Made by a program: the position numbers and the translations under genes | Notes under the pieces: generated by a model | Told to the model about the DNA's origin: nothing | The model's database searches: none | Seen by the model: the letters and a program-made list of their open reading frames with translations, nothing else | In this document: piece by piece, positions 18,824 through 26,884 of the stretch | Layout: every line of letters starts with the position of its first letter | How positions within the stretch are numbered: position 1 is the first letter of the stretch | Assembly (NCBI RefSeq): GCF_018604545.1 | Contig: NZ_CP075896.1 | Span: forward strand, 3,534,001 to 3,598,000 | From: Streptomyces koelreuteriae | Lineage (GTDB): Bacteria; Actinomycetota; Actinomycetes; Streptomycetales; Streptomycetaceae | Reading direction: 5' to 3' | DNA length: 64,000 bases

Positions 18824-19366
18824 TCGCCCTCCGGGGTCCTGAGCGGAGGCGGGGTTCTCGAGGTTCTCGGGGGTCAGGTTCTGCGGGGTGGGGTTCTCGG
18901 AGGCGGGCTTCTCGGTGGTGGGCTTCTCGGTGGTGGGGTTCTCGGGGGTGGGGTTCTCGGGGGTGGCTTCCGTCGAATCAGACGCTTCGGTCGGTTCCTG
19001 GGTTTCCGGGACCTGGACGATGCGTACGGCATCGCGGAGTGCCTGTCGCTGTTCCTCGCTCATCATGCCGAAGAAGGCGACGAGAGCCGCGGCGGGGTTG
19101 TCGCTCTGCGACCAGGCGTCGTTCATCAGGGCGGCGGCGTAGGCGGCGCGTGTGGAGACCGCCTCATATCGATAGGCACGGCCTTCCGCCTCGCGGCGCA
19201 CCCAGCCCTTCTGATGGAGATTGTCCAAAACGGTCATCACCGTGGTGTAGGCGATGGACCGCTCCTTCTGAAGATCCTCCAGGACTTCTCGAACCGTCAC
19301 CGGGCGGTTCCACTTCCACACCCGCGACATGACCGCGTCTTCGAGTTCTCCCAATGGGCGAGGCAC
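18821..19366 (-). CDS. BlaI/MecI-family repressor with Pro/Thr/Glu-repeat tail
   Basis: A 181-residue protein. Residues 1-120 form the winged helix and dimerisation helix of the BlaI/MecI/CopY family (GELEDAVMSRVWKWNRPVTVREVLEDL, AYTTVMTVLDNLHQKGWVRRE, AAALMNDA). The last 55 residues are a low-complexity tail of ENPTPENPTTEKPTTEKP type. Relatives repress beta-lactamase or metal-resistance genes and are often inactivated by a BlaR-type protease; no such gene is adjacent. The GTG start at 19366 sits between the arms of a perfect 12-bp inverted repeat, which suggests autoregulation. Confidence 0.87.
   Translation of the reverse strand: MPRPLGELEDAVMSRVWKWNRPVTVREVLEDLQKERSIAYTTVMTVLDNLHQKGWVRREAEGRAYRYEAVSTRAAYAAALMNDAWSQSDNPAAALVAFFGMMSEEQRQALRDAVRIVQVPETQEPTEASDSTEATPENPTPENPTTEKPTTEKPASENPTPQNLTPENLENPASAQDPGGR
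18850..18968 (-). repeat. Tandem repeat coding the BlaI-like tail
   Basis: GGTTCTCGG-type units of about 15 bp are repeated imperfectly, read on the plus strand as TTCTCGGNGGNGGG. They encode the Pro/Thr/Glu tail. Length variation between strains would be expected. Confidence 0.6.
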
Positions 19367-19393
19367 AGCTCAGAACAATAGTGGGAGAACTCG
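19342..19393. promoter_or_regulatory. 12-bp inverted repeat around the start of the BlaI-like gene
   Basis: CGAGTTCTCCCA (19342-19353) and its perfect complement TGGGAGAACTCG (19382-19393) enclose 28 nt that contain the start codon. Two half-sites for a dimeric repressor, or an mRNA hairpin hiding the start, are both possible. Confidence 0.55.
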
Positions 19394-19441
19394 GTAATGG
19401 CGTGGCGGACGTGCGCTTCAGCGGCGAACGTGAACAAAAAG

Positions 19442-19505
19442 GGCGTACGACTCGAAGGGGCGGGCCTCCCCCCGGGGGGGGGTGGGCCGCGCCGAGTCGT
19501 ACGCC
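19442..19505. terminator. Large stem-loop between the BlaI-like gene and a small membrane-protein gene
   Basis: GGCGTACGACTCG (19442-19454) and CGAGTCGTACGCC (19493-19505) are perfect complements. The 38-nt loop holds a second G/C-rich hairpin (runs of C and G). It lies 16 nt beyond the stop of the small gene on the minus strand. Confidence 0.6.
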
Positions 19506-19521
19506 GTCGGCGGGGGTGTGG

Positions 19522-19704
19522 TCAGGCCTTCGGGGTGCCCGGGGAGGACTGGTGGGCGCCCTCCACGCGCGCGAGGGCGGCGTCCACGGCCGCGTCCTCC
19601 TTGGCCTTGTTGGCGCCGCCCTGCGTCTTCACGATCACCCGGATCACGCCGATGAAGAAGACGGCCATGACGACCGGGGGCAGCAGCGCGGAGACATAGT
19701 CCAT
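19522..19704 (-). CDS. Small single-span membrane protein
   Basis: A 60-residue protein with one membrane helix (SALLPPVVMAVFFIGVIRVI, about residues 5-24) and a charged, Ala-rich cytoplasmic tail. I do not recognise a family. It is supported by a clear start: TACCCT lies 6 nt before the ATG, the leaderless pattern seen at several genes of this window. The convincing helix and a terminator-like structure after its stop also support it. Confidence 0.7.
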   Translation of the reverse strand: MDYVSALLPPVVMAVFFIGVIRVIVKTQGGANKAKEDAAVDAALARVEGAHQSSPGTPKA

Positions 19705-19710
19705 GGATCC

Positions 19711-19716
19711 AGGGTA
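19711..19716 (-). promoter_or_regulatory. -10 box, predicted leaderless transcript (small membrane protein)
   Basis: TACCCT on the minus strand, 6 nt before the ATG at 19704. Confidence 0.55.
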
Positions 19717-19722
19717 GCCACG

Positions 19723-20517
19723 TCAGCCCGCGGCGAGCTGCTGGGGGTTCGCGGGGGGCGGTGGGGTGGGCTTGCGGCGCGGGAAGACCTCGCCCGGGGT
19801 GGGGATGGGGCGGCTGGGCTTCGGGGTGCCGCCGGGGGTGGGGGCGGGGGGTGCTGCCGGGGTGGGCTTGGGGGCCGGTTTGGGGGCCGGGGGTTTGCGG
19901 GTGGGCTTCTTTTCGGGCTGTCGGCCTGGGGTGTCCTTGGCGGAGTCCGCGGGGGTGGAGAGGCTCGTGGAGGGGCCTGTGGAGAGGCCTCCCGGGAGAG
20001 CGTGGAGGCGGGTGCGGGCGGCGGGGACGGTGGGGGTGGCCGGGGTGGCGGAGGTGTCGGGGGTGGCTGGGGTGGCGGCCCGGGTTGTTCGGGTGGCCGG
20101 GTGGGTGGTCGAGGGGTGCTGCTGTGCGTGGGTGCGGACGTGGCGCTCGGCGAGCTGGCGGCAGCGGTCCAGGAGGGCGGCGGCGGTGGGGTTGCCTCGC
20201 AGGGCGCGGAGGGCTGTGAGGTCGTGGGGGTGGGGGCGGTATCCGGCGCCCAGGGCCTCGTCCAGGAGGGTGAGGTATCCGGCTGCGGTGCCGGGCAGGG
20301 CGGCGCGGTACCGGCCGAGATCGGCCACGAGGAAGGCGCGCAGCCTGGCTCCCTCCTGTGTCGCCTCGTCGAGTGACTCTGCTAGGCGGAGGCAGTCCTG
20401 GACGTCGTCGGACGAGGCGGGGGTGGGGTGGAGGGCGAGGGCGAGAGCGCGGCGGAGCACACGCAGCTCCTCCACGCCGAACGCCATGCCGCCGCGGGAT
20501 CCGTATGGCGTGGGCAT
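19723..20517 (-). CDS. Uncharacterised protein: helical N-terminus, disordered Pro/Thr-rich C-terminus
   Basis: A 264-residue protein. Residues 10-130 are predicted mostly helical (VEELRVLRRALALALHP, DDVQDCLRLAESLDEATQEGARLRAFLVADLGRYRA, LDRCRQLAERHV); the rest is Thr/Pro/Lys-rich and certainly disordered (KPPAPKPAPKPTPAAPPAP). No catalytic motif or family is recognised. TATCGT 6 nt before the ATG supports this start and a leaderless message. It ends 18 nt before the small membrane-protein gene starts, on the same strand. Confidence 0.75.
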   Translation of the reverse strand: MPTPYGSRGGMAFGVEELRVLRRALALALHPTPASSDDVQDCLRLAESLDEATQEGARLRAFLVADLGRYRAALPGTAAGYLTLLDEALGAGYRPHPHDLTALRALRGNPTAAALLDRCRQLAERHVRTHAQQHPSTTHPATRTTRAATPATPDTSATPATPTVPAARTRLHALPGGLSTGPSTSLSTPADSAKDTPGRQPEKKPTRKPPAPKPAPKPTPAAPPAPTPGGTPKPSRPIPTPGEVFPRRKPTPPPPANPQQLAAG

Positions 20518-20523
20518 GCTGCG

Positions 20524-20529
20524 ACGATA
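20524..20529 (-). promoter_or_regulatory. -10 box, predicted leaderless transcript
   Basis: TATCGT on the minus strand, 6 nt before the ATG at 20517. Confidence 0.5.
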
Positions 20530-20818
20530 CGCGCTAATCAGACAAATTCGGCATAGGGGGCGCGGGTGTGGCGTGGGTGTGGCGTGGGGGACCACTCGGG
20601 TGGTGGGTGGGGGTGCCTGCGGCGCCTGTGCGGGTGGGGTGGGGGTGTGCGTAGCGCCTACGCGGTGGGGGTGGGTCGGGGCCGCGCCGGGGGGGTGTCC
20701 GTCCTCGGAACGGCGCGATGGGGTCGGACGCCGACTAGCTGTTCGTTGACGCGCCAACCGCTGCGGGCGGACACCCCCCGACACGTCCCCTGCTCGCCGT
20801 ACGCGGGTGCGCGTGCGC

Positions 20819-21086
20819 GGTGGTCCCGCCATCCGCCCCGGCAGGGGGCTCGTCACACGTCACCCCGCCCAGCCAGCGCACGTCCCATCCGTGAGCCGGC
20901 GGGTGCGGCTGCCCGTGGTGGCTTCCGCCGTCCGCTCCGACAGCGGGTTTCTCCCTCCGCCCAGCCGACGGCTTCGGCCCTCCGCCCCAGCGGGGGCTTC
21001 GGCCTCCCGCCCAAGCCAGGGCCTCGACCGTCCGCTCCAGCCAGGAGCTTCGGCCCTCCGCTTCAGCCCGGGGCTTCGGACTTCCG
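20819..21086. repeat. Imperfect 25-26 bp minisatellite with hairpin-forming units
   Basis: At least five well-aligned units of the type TTCGGCCCTCCGCCCCAGCG plus GGGGC at about 20960-21086, with more degenerate copies to the left. Each unit can fold as a short hairpin, and the arms change together: GCCCC/GGGGC, GCCC/GGGC, GCTCC/GGAGC and GCTTC/GGGGC (wobble pairs). Confidence 0.6.
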
Positions 21087-21253
21087 GGCCGGCTGCGGGC
21101 GCCTGGCTCGCCCCGGCTGCCGCAAGCCGGCGCTGCGGGTCGCCCCAGCCGCGGGCATGCGTGCCGCTCGGGGCGGCACGGGTGGGCGCGGTGGCACGCC
21201 GTTCCGCCGGGTTGCGGACCCAGTCGGCGCCGGCACCCGTGCCGAGTGGGGGC

Positions 21254-22051
21254 TCACATGCGGGACACGTTTCGCTCGTAGACCAGGCGTAGGCCGATCA
21301 GGGTCAGCCATGGTTCGTGTTCGTCGATGACCGAGGACTCGCCCAGGACCATGGGGGCCAGGCCGCCCGTCGCGATGACGGTGACGTCTTCCGGGTCCTC
21401 GGAGAGTTCGCGGGCCATGCGGTTGACGACGCCGTCGACCTGGCCGGCGAAGCCGTAGATGACGCCCGACTGCATGGCCTCGACTGTGTTCTTGCCGATG
21501 ACGCTGCGGGGGCGGGCCACCTCGATCTTGCGGAGCTGGGCGCCGCGGACGCCGAGGGCCTCCACGGAGATCTCGATGCCGGGCGAGATGACGCCGCCGA
21601 CGTACTCGCCACGCGCGCTGATCGCGTCGAACGTCGTCGCCGTGCCGAAGTCGACGACGATGGCGGGACCGCCGTAGAGCTCGACGGCCGCCACCGCGTT
21701 GATGATGCGGTCGGCGCCGACCTCCTTGGGGTTGTCCATGAGGATCGGGACGCCCGTCTTGACGCCCGGTTCGACGAGGATGGCGGGTACGTCGCCGTAG
21801 TAGCGGCGGGTCACCTCGCGGAGTTCGTGCAGGACCGAGGGGACGGTCGCGCAGATGGCGATGCCGTCGATGCCGTCGCCCAGTTCGTCGCCGAGGAGCG
21901 GGTGCATGCCCATCAGGCCCTGGAGGAGGACCGCCAGTTCGTCGGCGGTGCGGCGCGCGTCCGTGGAGATGCGCCAGTGTTCGACGATGTCCTCGCCGTC
22001 GAACAGGCCGAGGACGGTGTGGGTGTTTCCTACGTCGATCGTGAGCAGCAT
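21254..22051 (-). CDS. coaX: Type III pantothenate kinase CoaX
   Basis: A 265-residue ASKHA-fold kinase that phosphorylates pantothenate, the first committed step of CoA synthesis. Motifs: TIDVGNTHT (phosphate 1), DNPKEVGADRIINAVAA, VVDFGTATTFD (phosphate 2 region) and GGVISPGIEIS. This type needs a monovalent cation and escapes CoA feedback. It closes the operon DUF2520-panC-nadB-nadC-coaX and starts 16 nt after nadC. Its message would run into the minisatellite region downstream. Confidence 0.97.
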   Translation of the reverse strand: MLLTIDVGNTHTVLGLFDGEDIVEHWRISTDARRTADELAVLLQGLMGMHPLLGDELGDGIDGIAICATVPSVLHELREVTRRYYGDVPAILVEPGVKTGVPILMDNPKEVGADRIINAVAAVELYGGPAIVVDFGTATTFDAISARGEYVGGVISPGIEISVEALGVRGAQLRKIEVARPRSVIGKNTVEAMQSGVIYGFAGQVDGVVNRMARELSEDPEDVTVIATGGLAPMVLGESSVIDEHEPWLTLIGLRLVYERNVSRM

Positions 22052-22067
22052 GGCCTTACCCGCTCCC

Positions 22068-23051
22068 CTACTCCGCCGGCCGCAGGTCGAGGCCGATGTC
22101 CAGGATCGGCGAGGAGTGGGTGAGGGCTCCGACGGCCAGGTAGTCGACGCCGGTGTCCGCGTAGGCCTTGGCGTTGCCGAGGGTGAGGCGGCCCGAGGCC
22201 TCCAGGGCGGCGCGGCCCTGGACGAGGGCCACCGCCTCCTCGCACTCGCCGGGCGTGAAGTTGTCCAGGAGGATCAGGTCCGCTCCGGCGTCCAGGACCT
22301 CGCGGAGCTGGTGCAGGGTGTCGACCTCGACCTCGATGGGGACGTCGGGGAAGCGGTCGCGGACCGCCTGGAATGCCTGGGCGACGCCGCCCGCGGCGAC
22401 CACGTGGTTGTCCTTGACCAGGGCCGCGTCCGAGAGGGACATGCGGTGGTTGACGCCGCCGCCGCAGCGGACCGCGTACTTCTCGAGGGCGCGCAGGCCC
22501 GGGGTGGTCTTGCGGGTGTCGCGGACCTTGGCCTTGGTGCCGTCGAGCGTGTCCGCCCACGCGCGCGTGGCCGTCGCGATGCCCGACAGGCGGCACAGGA
22601 TGTTCAGCGCGCTGCGTTCGGCCGTGAGGAGGTCGCGGGTGCGGGTGGTGACCGAGAGGAGCTTCTGGCCCGCCTCCACGCGGTCGCCGTCCTCCGCGTG
22701 GCGTTCGATCTCCAGTTCCTCTTCGCAGACGACCGAGATGACCGCTTCGGCGACGCGCAGGCCGGCGACGACTCCTGCTTCGCGTGCCGTGAAGTCCGCG
22801 GTGGCCACCGCGTCCTCGGGGATCGTCGCGACCGTCGTCACGTCCACGCCGTGGGCCAGGTCCTCCTGGAGGGCCACGTTGGCGATGTCCTCGACCTCGA
22901 CCGGGTCGAGACCGGCGTCGGCCAGGAGCTGGGCGAGTGCGGGGTCCAGGCCGCACTCCAGGTACGCCTGCTCGTCCGCGCCGCAGGCACAGCCGTCGCC
23001 GCAGCCTCCGGACGAGGCGAGGGGAAGGTCGGGGGTGGTCACGTCGGTCAC
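22068..23051 (-). CDS. nadC: Nicotinate-nucleotide pyrophosphorylase (carboxylating) NadC
   Basis: A 327-residue quinolinate phosphoribosyltransferase that turns quinolinate and PRPP into nicotinate mononucleotide. Typical blocks: ALQEDLAHGVDVTT, RSALNILCRLSGIAT, KVRDTRKTTPGLRALEKYAV, GGGVNHRMSLSDAALVKDNH and EVEVDTLHQL. A leading extension carries three Cys at residues 17, 21 and 23 (GGCGDGCACG), absent from typical NadC and reminiscent of a metal or Fe-S motif. The GTG at 23051 overlaps the TGA of nadB by four bases. Confidence 0.96.
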   Translation of the reverse strand: MTDVTTPDLPLASSGGCGDGCACGADEQAYLECGLDPALAQLLADAGLDPVEVEDIANVALQEDLAHGVDVTTVATIPEDAVATADFTAREAGVVAGLRVAEAVISVVCEEELEIERHAEDGDRVEAGQKLLSVTTRTRDLLTAERSALNILCRLSGIATATRAWADTLDGTKAKVRDTRKTTPGLRALEKYAVRCGGGVNHRMSLSDAALVKDNHVVAAGGVAQAFQAVRDRFPDVPIEVEVDTLHQLREVLDAGADLILLDNFTPGECEEAVALVQGRAALEASGRLTLGNAKAYADTGVDYLAVGALTHSSPILDIGLDLRPAE

Positions 23052-24769
23052 TGCTCCTGGGGGGCCTGGGGCGGGAGGGTCGTAGGGAAGTCTGTGGTGT
23101 CCGTGGTGTGCACGGCCAGCGAGCGGTCCGGATTCAGGCGTACGACGATATGGCGCCGCCAGGCGGTGTCGTCGCGCTCGGGGCGGTCCTCGCGCCAGTG
23201 GCAGCCCCGGGTCTCCTCGCGGAGCCGGGCGGCGGCGACCAGGACGCGGGCCACGCACAGGAGGTTGGTGGCCTCCCAGGTGTCGACGCCGGGCTCGGCG
23301 GTCTTGCCGTTCTCGGTGAGGGCGTCGCGGGCGTCGGTGTGCAATTGCTGGAGCCGGTCGGCGGCCTTGGCCAGGGAGCCGGCGGAGCGGAGCACGCCCG
23401 CGCCGTCGGTCATGATCCGCTGGATCGTGAAGCGGGCCTCGGCGGTGAGCAGGGGGTGCTCGGGGGTCTCCGGGTACGGGAGCGGGCGGGGCACGCGCGT
23501 GAGGAGGCCGTTCTCCGCGTGGCTCGCCGTGATGTCGGCCGCGATGCGCTCGGCGTAGACCAGGCCTTCGAGGAGCGAGTTGGAGGCCAGGCGGTTCGCG
23601 CCGTGCACGCCGGTGCAGGCGACCTCGCCGCACGCGTACAGGCCGGGGACGGTCGTACGGCCCTGGGAGTCGGTGCGGACGCCGCCGGAGGCGTAGTGGG
23701 CGGCCGGGGCGACCGGGATGGGCTCGGTGACCGGGTCGATGCCGTGGGCGCGGCAGGCGGCGAGGATCGTCGGGAAGCGGTGCTCCCACATCTCGGCGCC
23801 GAAGTGACGGCCGTCGAGGAACATGTGGTCGGCGTCCTGCTCCTGCATGCGGCGCATGATGCCCTTGGCGACGATGTCCCGGGGGGCGAGTTCGGCGAGT
23901 TCGTGCCGGCCGAGCATGAAGCGCACCCCGTCGGCGTCGACCAGGTGCGCGCCCTCGCCGCGGACCGCCTCGGAGACCAGGGGCTGCTGGCCCTCCGCGT
24001 CGGCGCCCAGGAAGAGCACGGTCGGGTGGAACTGGACGAACTCCAGGTCGCTGACCTCGGCGCCCGCGCGCAGCGCCAGGGCCACGCCGTCGCCCGTGGA
24101 GACGGACGGGTTGGTGGTCGCGGAGAAGACCTGGCCCATGCCGCCGGTCGCGAGGACCACGGCGGGTGCGTGGACCGCGCCCACGCCGTCGTGCTGGCCC
24201 TCCCCCATGACGTGCAGGGTGACGCCCGCGGTGTGGCCCTCGGCGTCCGTGAGGAGGTCCAGGACGAGCGCGTTCTCGACCGTGCGCACGCCACGCGCGC
24301 GTACCGCGTCGACCAGGGCGCGGGAGATCTCGGCGCCGGTGGCGTCGCCGCCCGCGTGGGCGATGCGGCGGCGGTGGTGGCCGCCCTCGCGGGTGAGTTC
24401 GAGGGCGCCCTCGGCGGACTCGTCGAACCGGGCGCCGGTCTCGATGAGGCGGCGTACGGCGTCGGGGCCCTCGGTGACGAGGATGCGGACCGCTTCCTCG
24501 TCGCACAGCCCGGCGCCCGCGACCAGGGTGTCGTCGAGGTGCTGCTCGGGGGTGTCGCCCTCGCCGAGGGCCGCGGCGATACCGCCCTGGGCCCAGCGGG
24601 TGGAGCCGTCGTCGAGGCGGGCCTTGGTGACGACGACGGTCTTCAGGCCCGCGGCCTGGCAGCGCAGGGCCGCCGTCAGACCGGCGACGCCCGAGCCGAC
24701 GACGACCACGTCCGCGGCGATGGACCAGCCGGGCGCCGGCGCGTGCAGTCGTATGCCTGTGCTGGTCAC
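23048..24769 (-). CDS. nadB: L-aspartate oxidase NadB
   Basis: A 573-residue flavoprotein of the succinate dehydrogenase/fumarate reductase family that oxidises aspartate to iminoaspartate for de novo NAD synthesis. It has the dinucleotide fold [14 protein letters not shown], the active-site region [25 protein letters not shown] and a C-terminal helical domain. The GTG at 24769 overlaps the stop of panC (GTGA) and its stop overlaps nadC. nadA (quinolinate synthase) is not present beside it in this window. Confidence 0.95.
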   Translation of the reverse strand: MTSTGIRLHAPAPGWSIAADVVVVGSGVAGLTAALRCQAAGLKTVVVTKARLDDGSTRWAQGGIAAALGEGDTPEQHLDDTLVAGAGLCDEEAVRILVTEGPDAVRRLIETGARFDESAEGALELTREGGHHRRRIAHAGGDATGAEISRALVDAVRARGVRTVENALVLDLLTDAEGHTAGVTLHVMGEGQHDGVGAVHAPAVVLATGGMGQVFSATTNPSVSTGDGVALALRAGAEVSDLEFVQFHPTVLFLGADAEGQQPLVSEAVRGEGAHLVDADGVRFMLGRHELAELAPRDIVAKGIMRRMQEQDADHMFLDGRHFGAEMWEHRFPTILAACRAHGIDPVTEPIPVAPAAHYASGGVRTDSQGRTTVPGLYACGEVACTGVHGANRLASNSLLEGLVYAERIAADITASHAENGLLTRVPRPLPYPETPEHPLLTAEARFTIQRIMTDGAGVLRSAGSLAKAADRLQQLHTDARDALTENGKTAEPGVDTWEATNLLCVARVLVAAARLREETRGCHWREDRPERDDTAWRRHIVVRLNPDRSLAVHTTDTTDFPTTLPPQAPQEQ

Positions 24770-25767
24770 GAGGCGGCTCCGAAGGTTCCGAAGGTGAGGG
24801 GGACATTGTCGATCAGCCGGGTCGCCCCGACCCGGGCGGCCACGGCGAGGACCGCCTCGCCGGTGAAGTCGCGCCCGATCTCGGTGAAGTCGGACGGGTC
24901 GACCAGGGCGAGGTAGTCCAGGGCCAGCGGCGGATCGAGGCGGGCGGCCTCGTCCAGGACCTGGCGGGCGGCGGCGCGGACGGCGGCCGGGCCGCCCGGG
25001 ACGGCTGTCGCCACGGCGTGCGCGTCGGCCGCCGCGCGGGACTCGCCGATGGCGCTGAGCGCCTCGGCACGCGCGCGCGTGGCCGGCACCTCACGGGCCC
25101 GGGCCCGCAGCGCCTCCTGCGCGGCATGCCGGTCCTGGCCCGCGAACAGGGCGCTGGACAGCGCGAGGGCGGTGCGCCGCTCGGCGGCCGAGAGGTAGCG
25201 GTTGCGGCTGGACAGGGCCAGGCCGTCGTCCTCGCGGACGGTGGGGACGCCGACGATCTCCACGCCGAAGTTCAGGTCCCTCACCATGCGGCGGATCAGG
25301 GCGAGCTGCTGGGCGTCCTTCTGGCCGTACAGGGCGACGTCGGGGCGGGTCAGGTGCAGCAGCTTGGCGACGACCGTGAGCATGCCGTCGAAGTGGCCCG
25401 GGCGGGAGGAGCCCTCCAGGCGCTCGCCCATGGGGCCCGCGGTGATGCGGACCTGGGGCTCGCCACCGGGGTACACCTCGTCCGCCGAGGGGGCGAACAC
25501 GACGTCCGCGCCGGACTTCCGGGCGAGCTCGATGTCGGCGTCCAGGGTGCGCGGATAGCGGTCGAGGTCCTCGCCCTGGCCGAACTGCAGCGGGTTGACG
25601 AAGACGGTGACGACGACCTCGCCGTCCGGGCCCGCGATGCCGCGCGCGGTGCGGATGAGTGTGGCGTGGCCCTCGTGCAGGGCGCCCATGGTCATCACCA
25701 CGGCGCGGCGGCCCGCCCGCACGCGTGCGTGCAGCTCGTCGGCGGTGCTCAGCAGGGTGGTGGTCAT
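24766..25767 (-). CDS. panC: Pantothenate synthetase PanC
   Basis: A 333-residue ligase that joins pantoate and beta-alanine with ATP. The HIGH-type motif is [13 protein letters not shown], followed by [53 protein letters not shown] and LSSRNRYLS (KMSKS-like). It is somewhat longer than the usual 280-310 residues because of an Ala-rich segment near residues 220-260. The ATG at 25767 overlaps the stop of the preceding gene (ATGA). Confidence 0.97.
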   Translation of the reverse strand: MTTTLLSTADELHARVRAGRRAVVMTMGALHEGHATLIRTARGIAGPDGEVVVTVFVNPLQFGQGEDLDRYPRTLDADIELARKSGADVVFAPSADEVYPGGEPQVRITAGPMGERLEGSSRPGHFDGMLTVVAKLLHLTRPDVALYGQKDAQQLALIRRMVRDLNFGVEIVGVPTVREDDGLALSSRNRYLSAAERRTALALSSALFAGQDRHAAQEALRARAREVPATRARAEALSAIGESRAAADAHAVATAVPGGPAAVRAAARQVLDEAARLDPPLALDYLALVDPSDFTEIGRDFTGEAVLAVAARVGATRLIDNVPLTFGTFGAAS

Positions 25768-26711
25768 CGGGCGTCCCCTTCGGTGCCGTCGGTGCCGTCA
25801 ATGCCGTCGCTCGCGTCGGCGAGTACCCCGAGGAGGTCCTCGGCGAGCTCCGGCTTCAGCAGGCCGTGGGCCAAGGCCCGGTCGGCGGTCGCGCGGGCCA
25901 TCGCCAGATAGCCGGCGACGGTCCCCGGGGCGTGCCGGCGCAGCTCGGTGACATGGGCCGCGACGGTGCCCGCGTCGCCGCGCGCGACCGGGCCGGTGAG
26001 GGCCGCGTCGCCGGAGCGCAGGGCGTTGTCCAGGGCCGCGCCGAGCAGCGGGCCGAGCATCCGGTCGGGGGCGGCGACCCCGGCCTCGCGCAGCAGGTCC
26101 AGGGACTGGGCGACCAGCGTGACCAGGTGGTTGGCGCCCAGGGCGAGCGCCGCGTGGTAGAGCGGGCGGTTCGCCTCGGCGATCCACTCCGGCTCGCCGC
26201 CCATCTCGATGACGAGGGCCTCGGCGGCCAGCCGCAGTTCCTCGGGCGCGGTGACGCCGAAGGAGCAGCCGGCCAGTCGCTGGACGTCCACGGGCGTGCC
26301 GGTGAAGGTCATCGCGGGGTGCAGGGCCAGCGGCAGGGCGCCCGCGCGCAGGGCGGGGTCGAGCACCCGGGCGCCGTAGCGCCCTGAGGTGTGGACGAGC
26401 AGTTGTCCCGGCCGTACGGAGCCGGTGTCGGCGAGTCCGGTGACCAGGTCGGGCAGGGCGTCGTCGGGGACGGTCAGCAGGACCAGGTCGGACCGCTGGA
26501 GCACCTCGGCGGGCGGCAGCACGGGCACGTCGGGCAGCAGTTGCGCGGCGCGGCGCCGGGAGGTGTCGGAGACCGCGGAGACGGCGACGGGGCGGTGCCC
26601 GGCGAGCTGCAGGGCGGCGGCCAGTGCGGGTCCCACGCGGCCGGCGCCGACGACGCCGACGGTGAGCCGCGCGGGGCGGTCCTTGGGGTCTGGCTGTGGG
26701 GTTGTGTTCAC
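25764..26711 (-). CDS. Rossmann-like/DUF2520 protein, candidate ketopantoate reductase
   Basis: A 315-residue dehydrogenase-like protein. N-terminal NAD(P) fold [17 protein letters not shown], then [26 protein letters not shown] and LHPAMTFTG, with a helical DUF2520 domain after about residue 165. It is the first gene of the panC operon, a linkage also found in mycobacteria. A DUF2520-type protein (PanG) was, as I recall, described as an alternative ketopantoate reductase in Francisella, so supplying pantoate to PanC is a reasonable guess. GTG start at 26711; the ribosome site is weak. Confidence 0.85.
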   Translation of the reverse strand: MNTTPQPDPKDRPARLTVGVVGAGRVGPALAAALQLAGHRPVAVSAVSDTSRRRAAQLLPDVPVLPPAEVLQRSDLVLLTVPDDALPDLVTGLADTGSVRPGQLLVHTSGRYGARVLDPALRAGALPLALHPAMTFTGTPVDVQRLAGCSFGVTAPEELRLAAEALVIEMGGEPEWIAEANRPLYHAALALGANHLVTLVAQSLDLLREAGVAAPDRMLGPLLGAALDNALRSGDAALTGPVARGDAGTVAAHVTELRRHAPGTVAGYLAMARATADRALAHGLLKPELAEDLLGVLADASDGIDGTDGTEGDAR

Positions 26712-26797
26712 TCGACGGCGGCCTTCCCGTTCCAGTCCGCTCCGGGTACCGGACGATTTCTCGTCATGTTAACGCGATCGGTTCGAGGGGTGTTCGG

Positions 26798-26836
26798 TCG
26801 TCCACAGGGTGTGGGGAATGCTGTCCACAGGGTGTG
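26798..26836 (+). promoter_or_regulatory. Two DnaA-box-like sites as a direct repeat
   Basis: TCGTCCACA (26798-26806) and CTGTCCACA (26821-26829) both fit the Streptomyces DnaA-box consensus (TTGTCCACA and variants). They sit in a 14-bp direct repeat GTCCACAGGGTGTG, 23 bp apart, in the divergent promoter region of the panC operon and the aldolase-like gene. Confidence 0.5.
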
Positions 26837-26884
26837 CCGGAAATGCGGATGCCCGCCCGCACGCGCGCGGGGCAGGATCCGGGC

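Larger units (their letters stand above)
20518..21253. other. 736-bp region without a credible gene, downstream of coaX
   Basis: Left part (20560-20700): G-rich low complexity with GTGTGGCGTGGG-type repeats. Right part (about 20820-21090): an imperfect minisatellite listed separately. Open frames crossing the region are low-complexity by-products of base composition; I see no domain, plausible start or codon pattern in them. Confidence 0.6.

Noticed and set aside
20566..21330. Long plus-strand open frame across the minisatellite
   Set aside because: Low-complexity Pro/Arg/Gly product, no domain, no start signal, and it runs antisense into coaX; explained by base composition and repeats.
25798..26187. 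Arg/Pro-rich frames overlapping the panC operon
   Set aside because: Shadow frames of the overlapping operon genes, typical of high-GC DNA.
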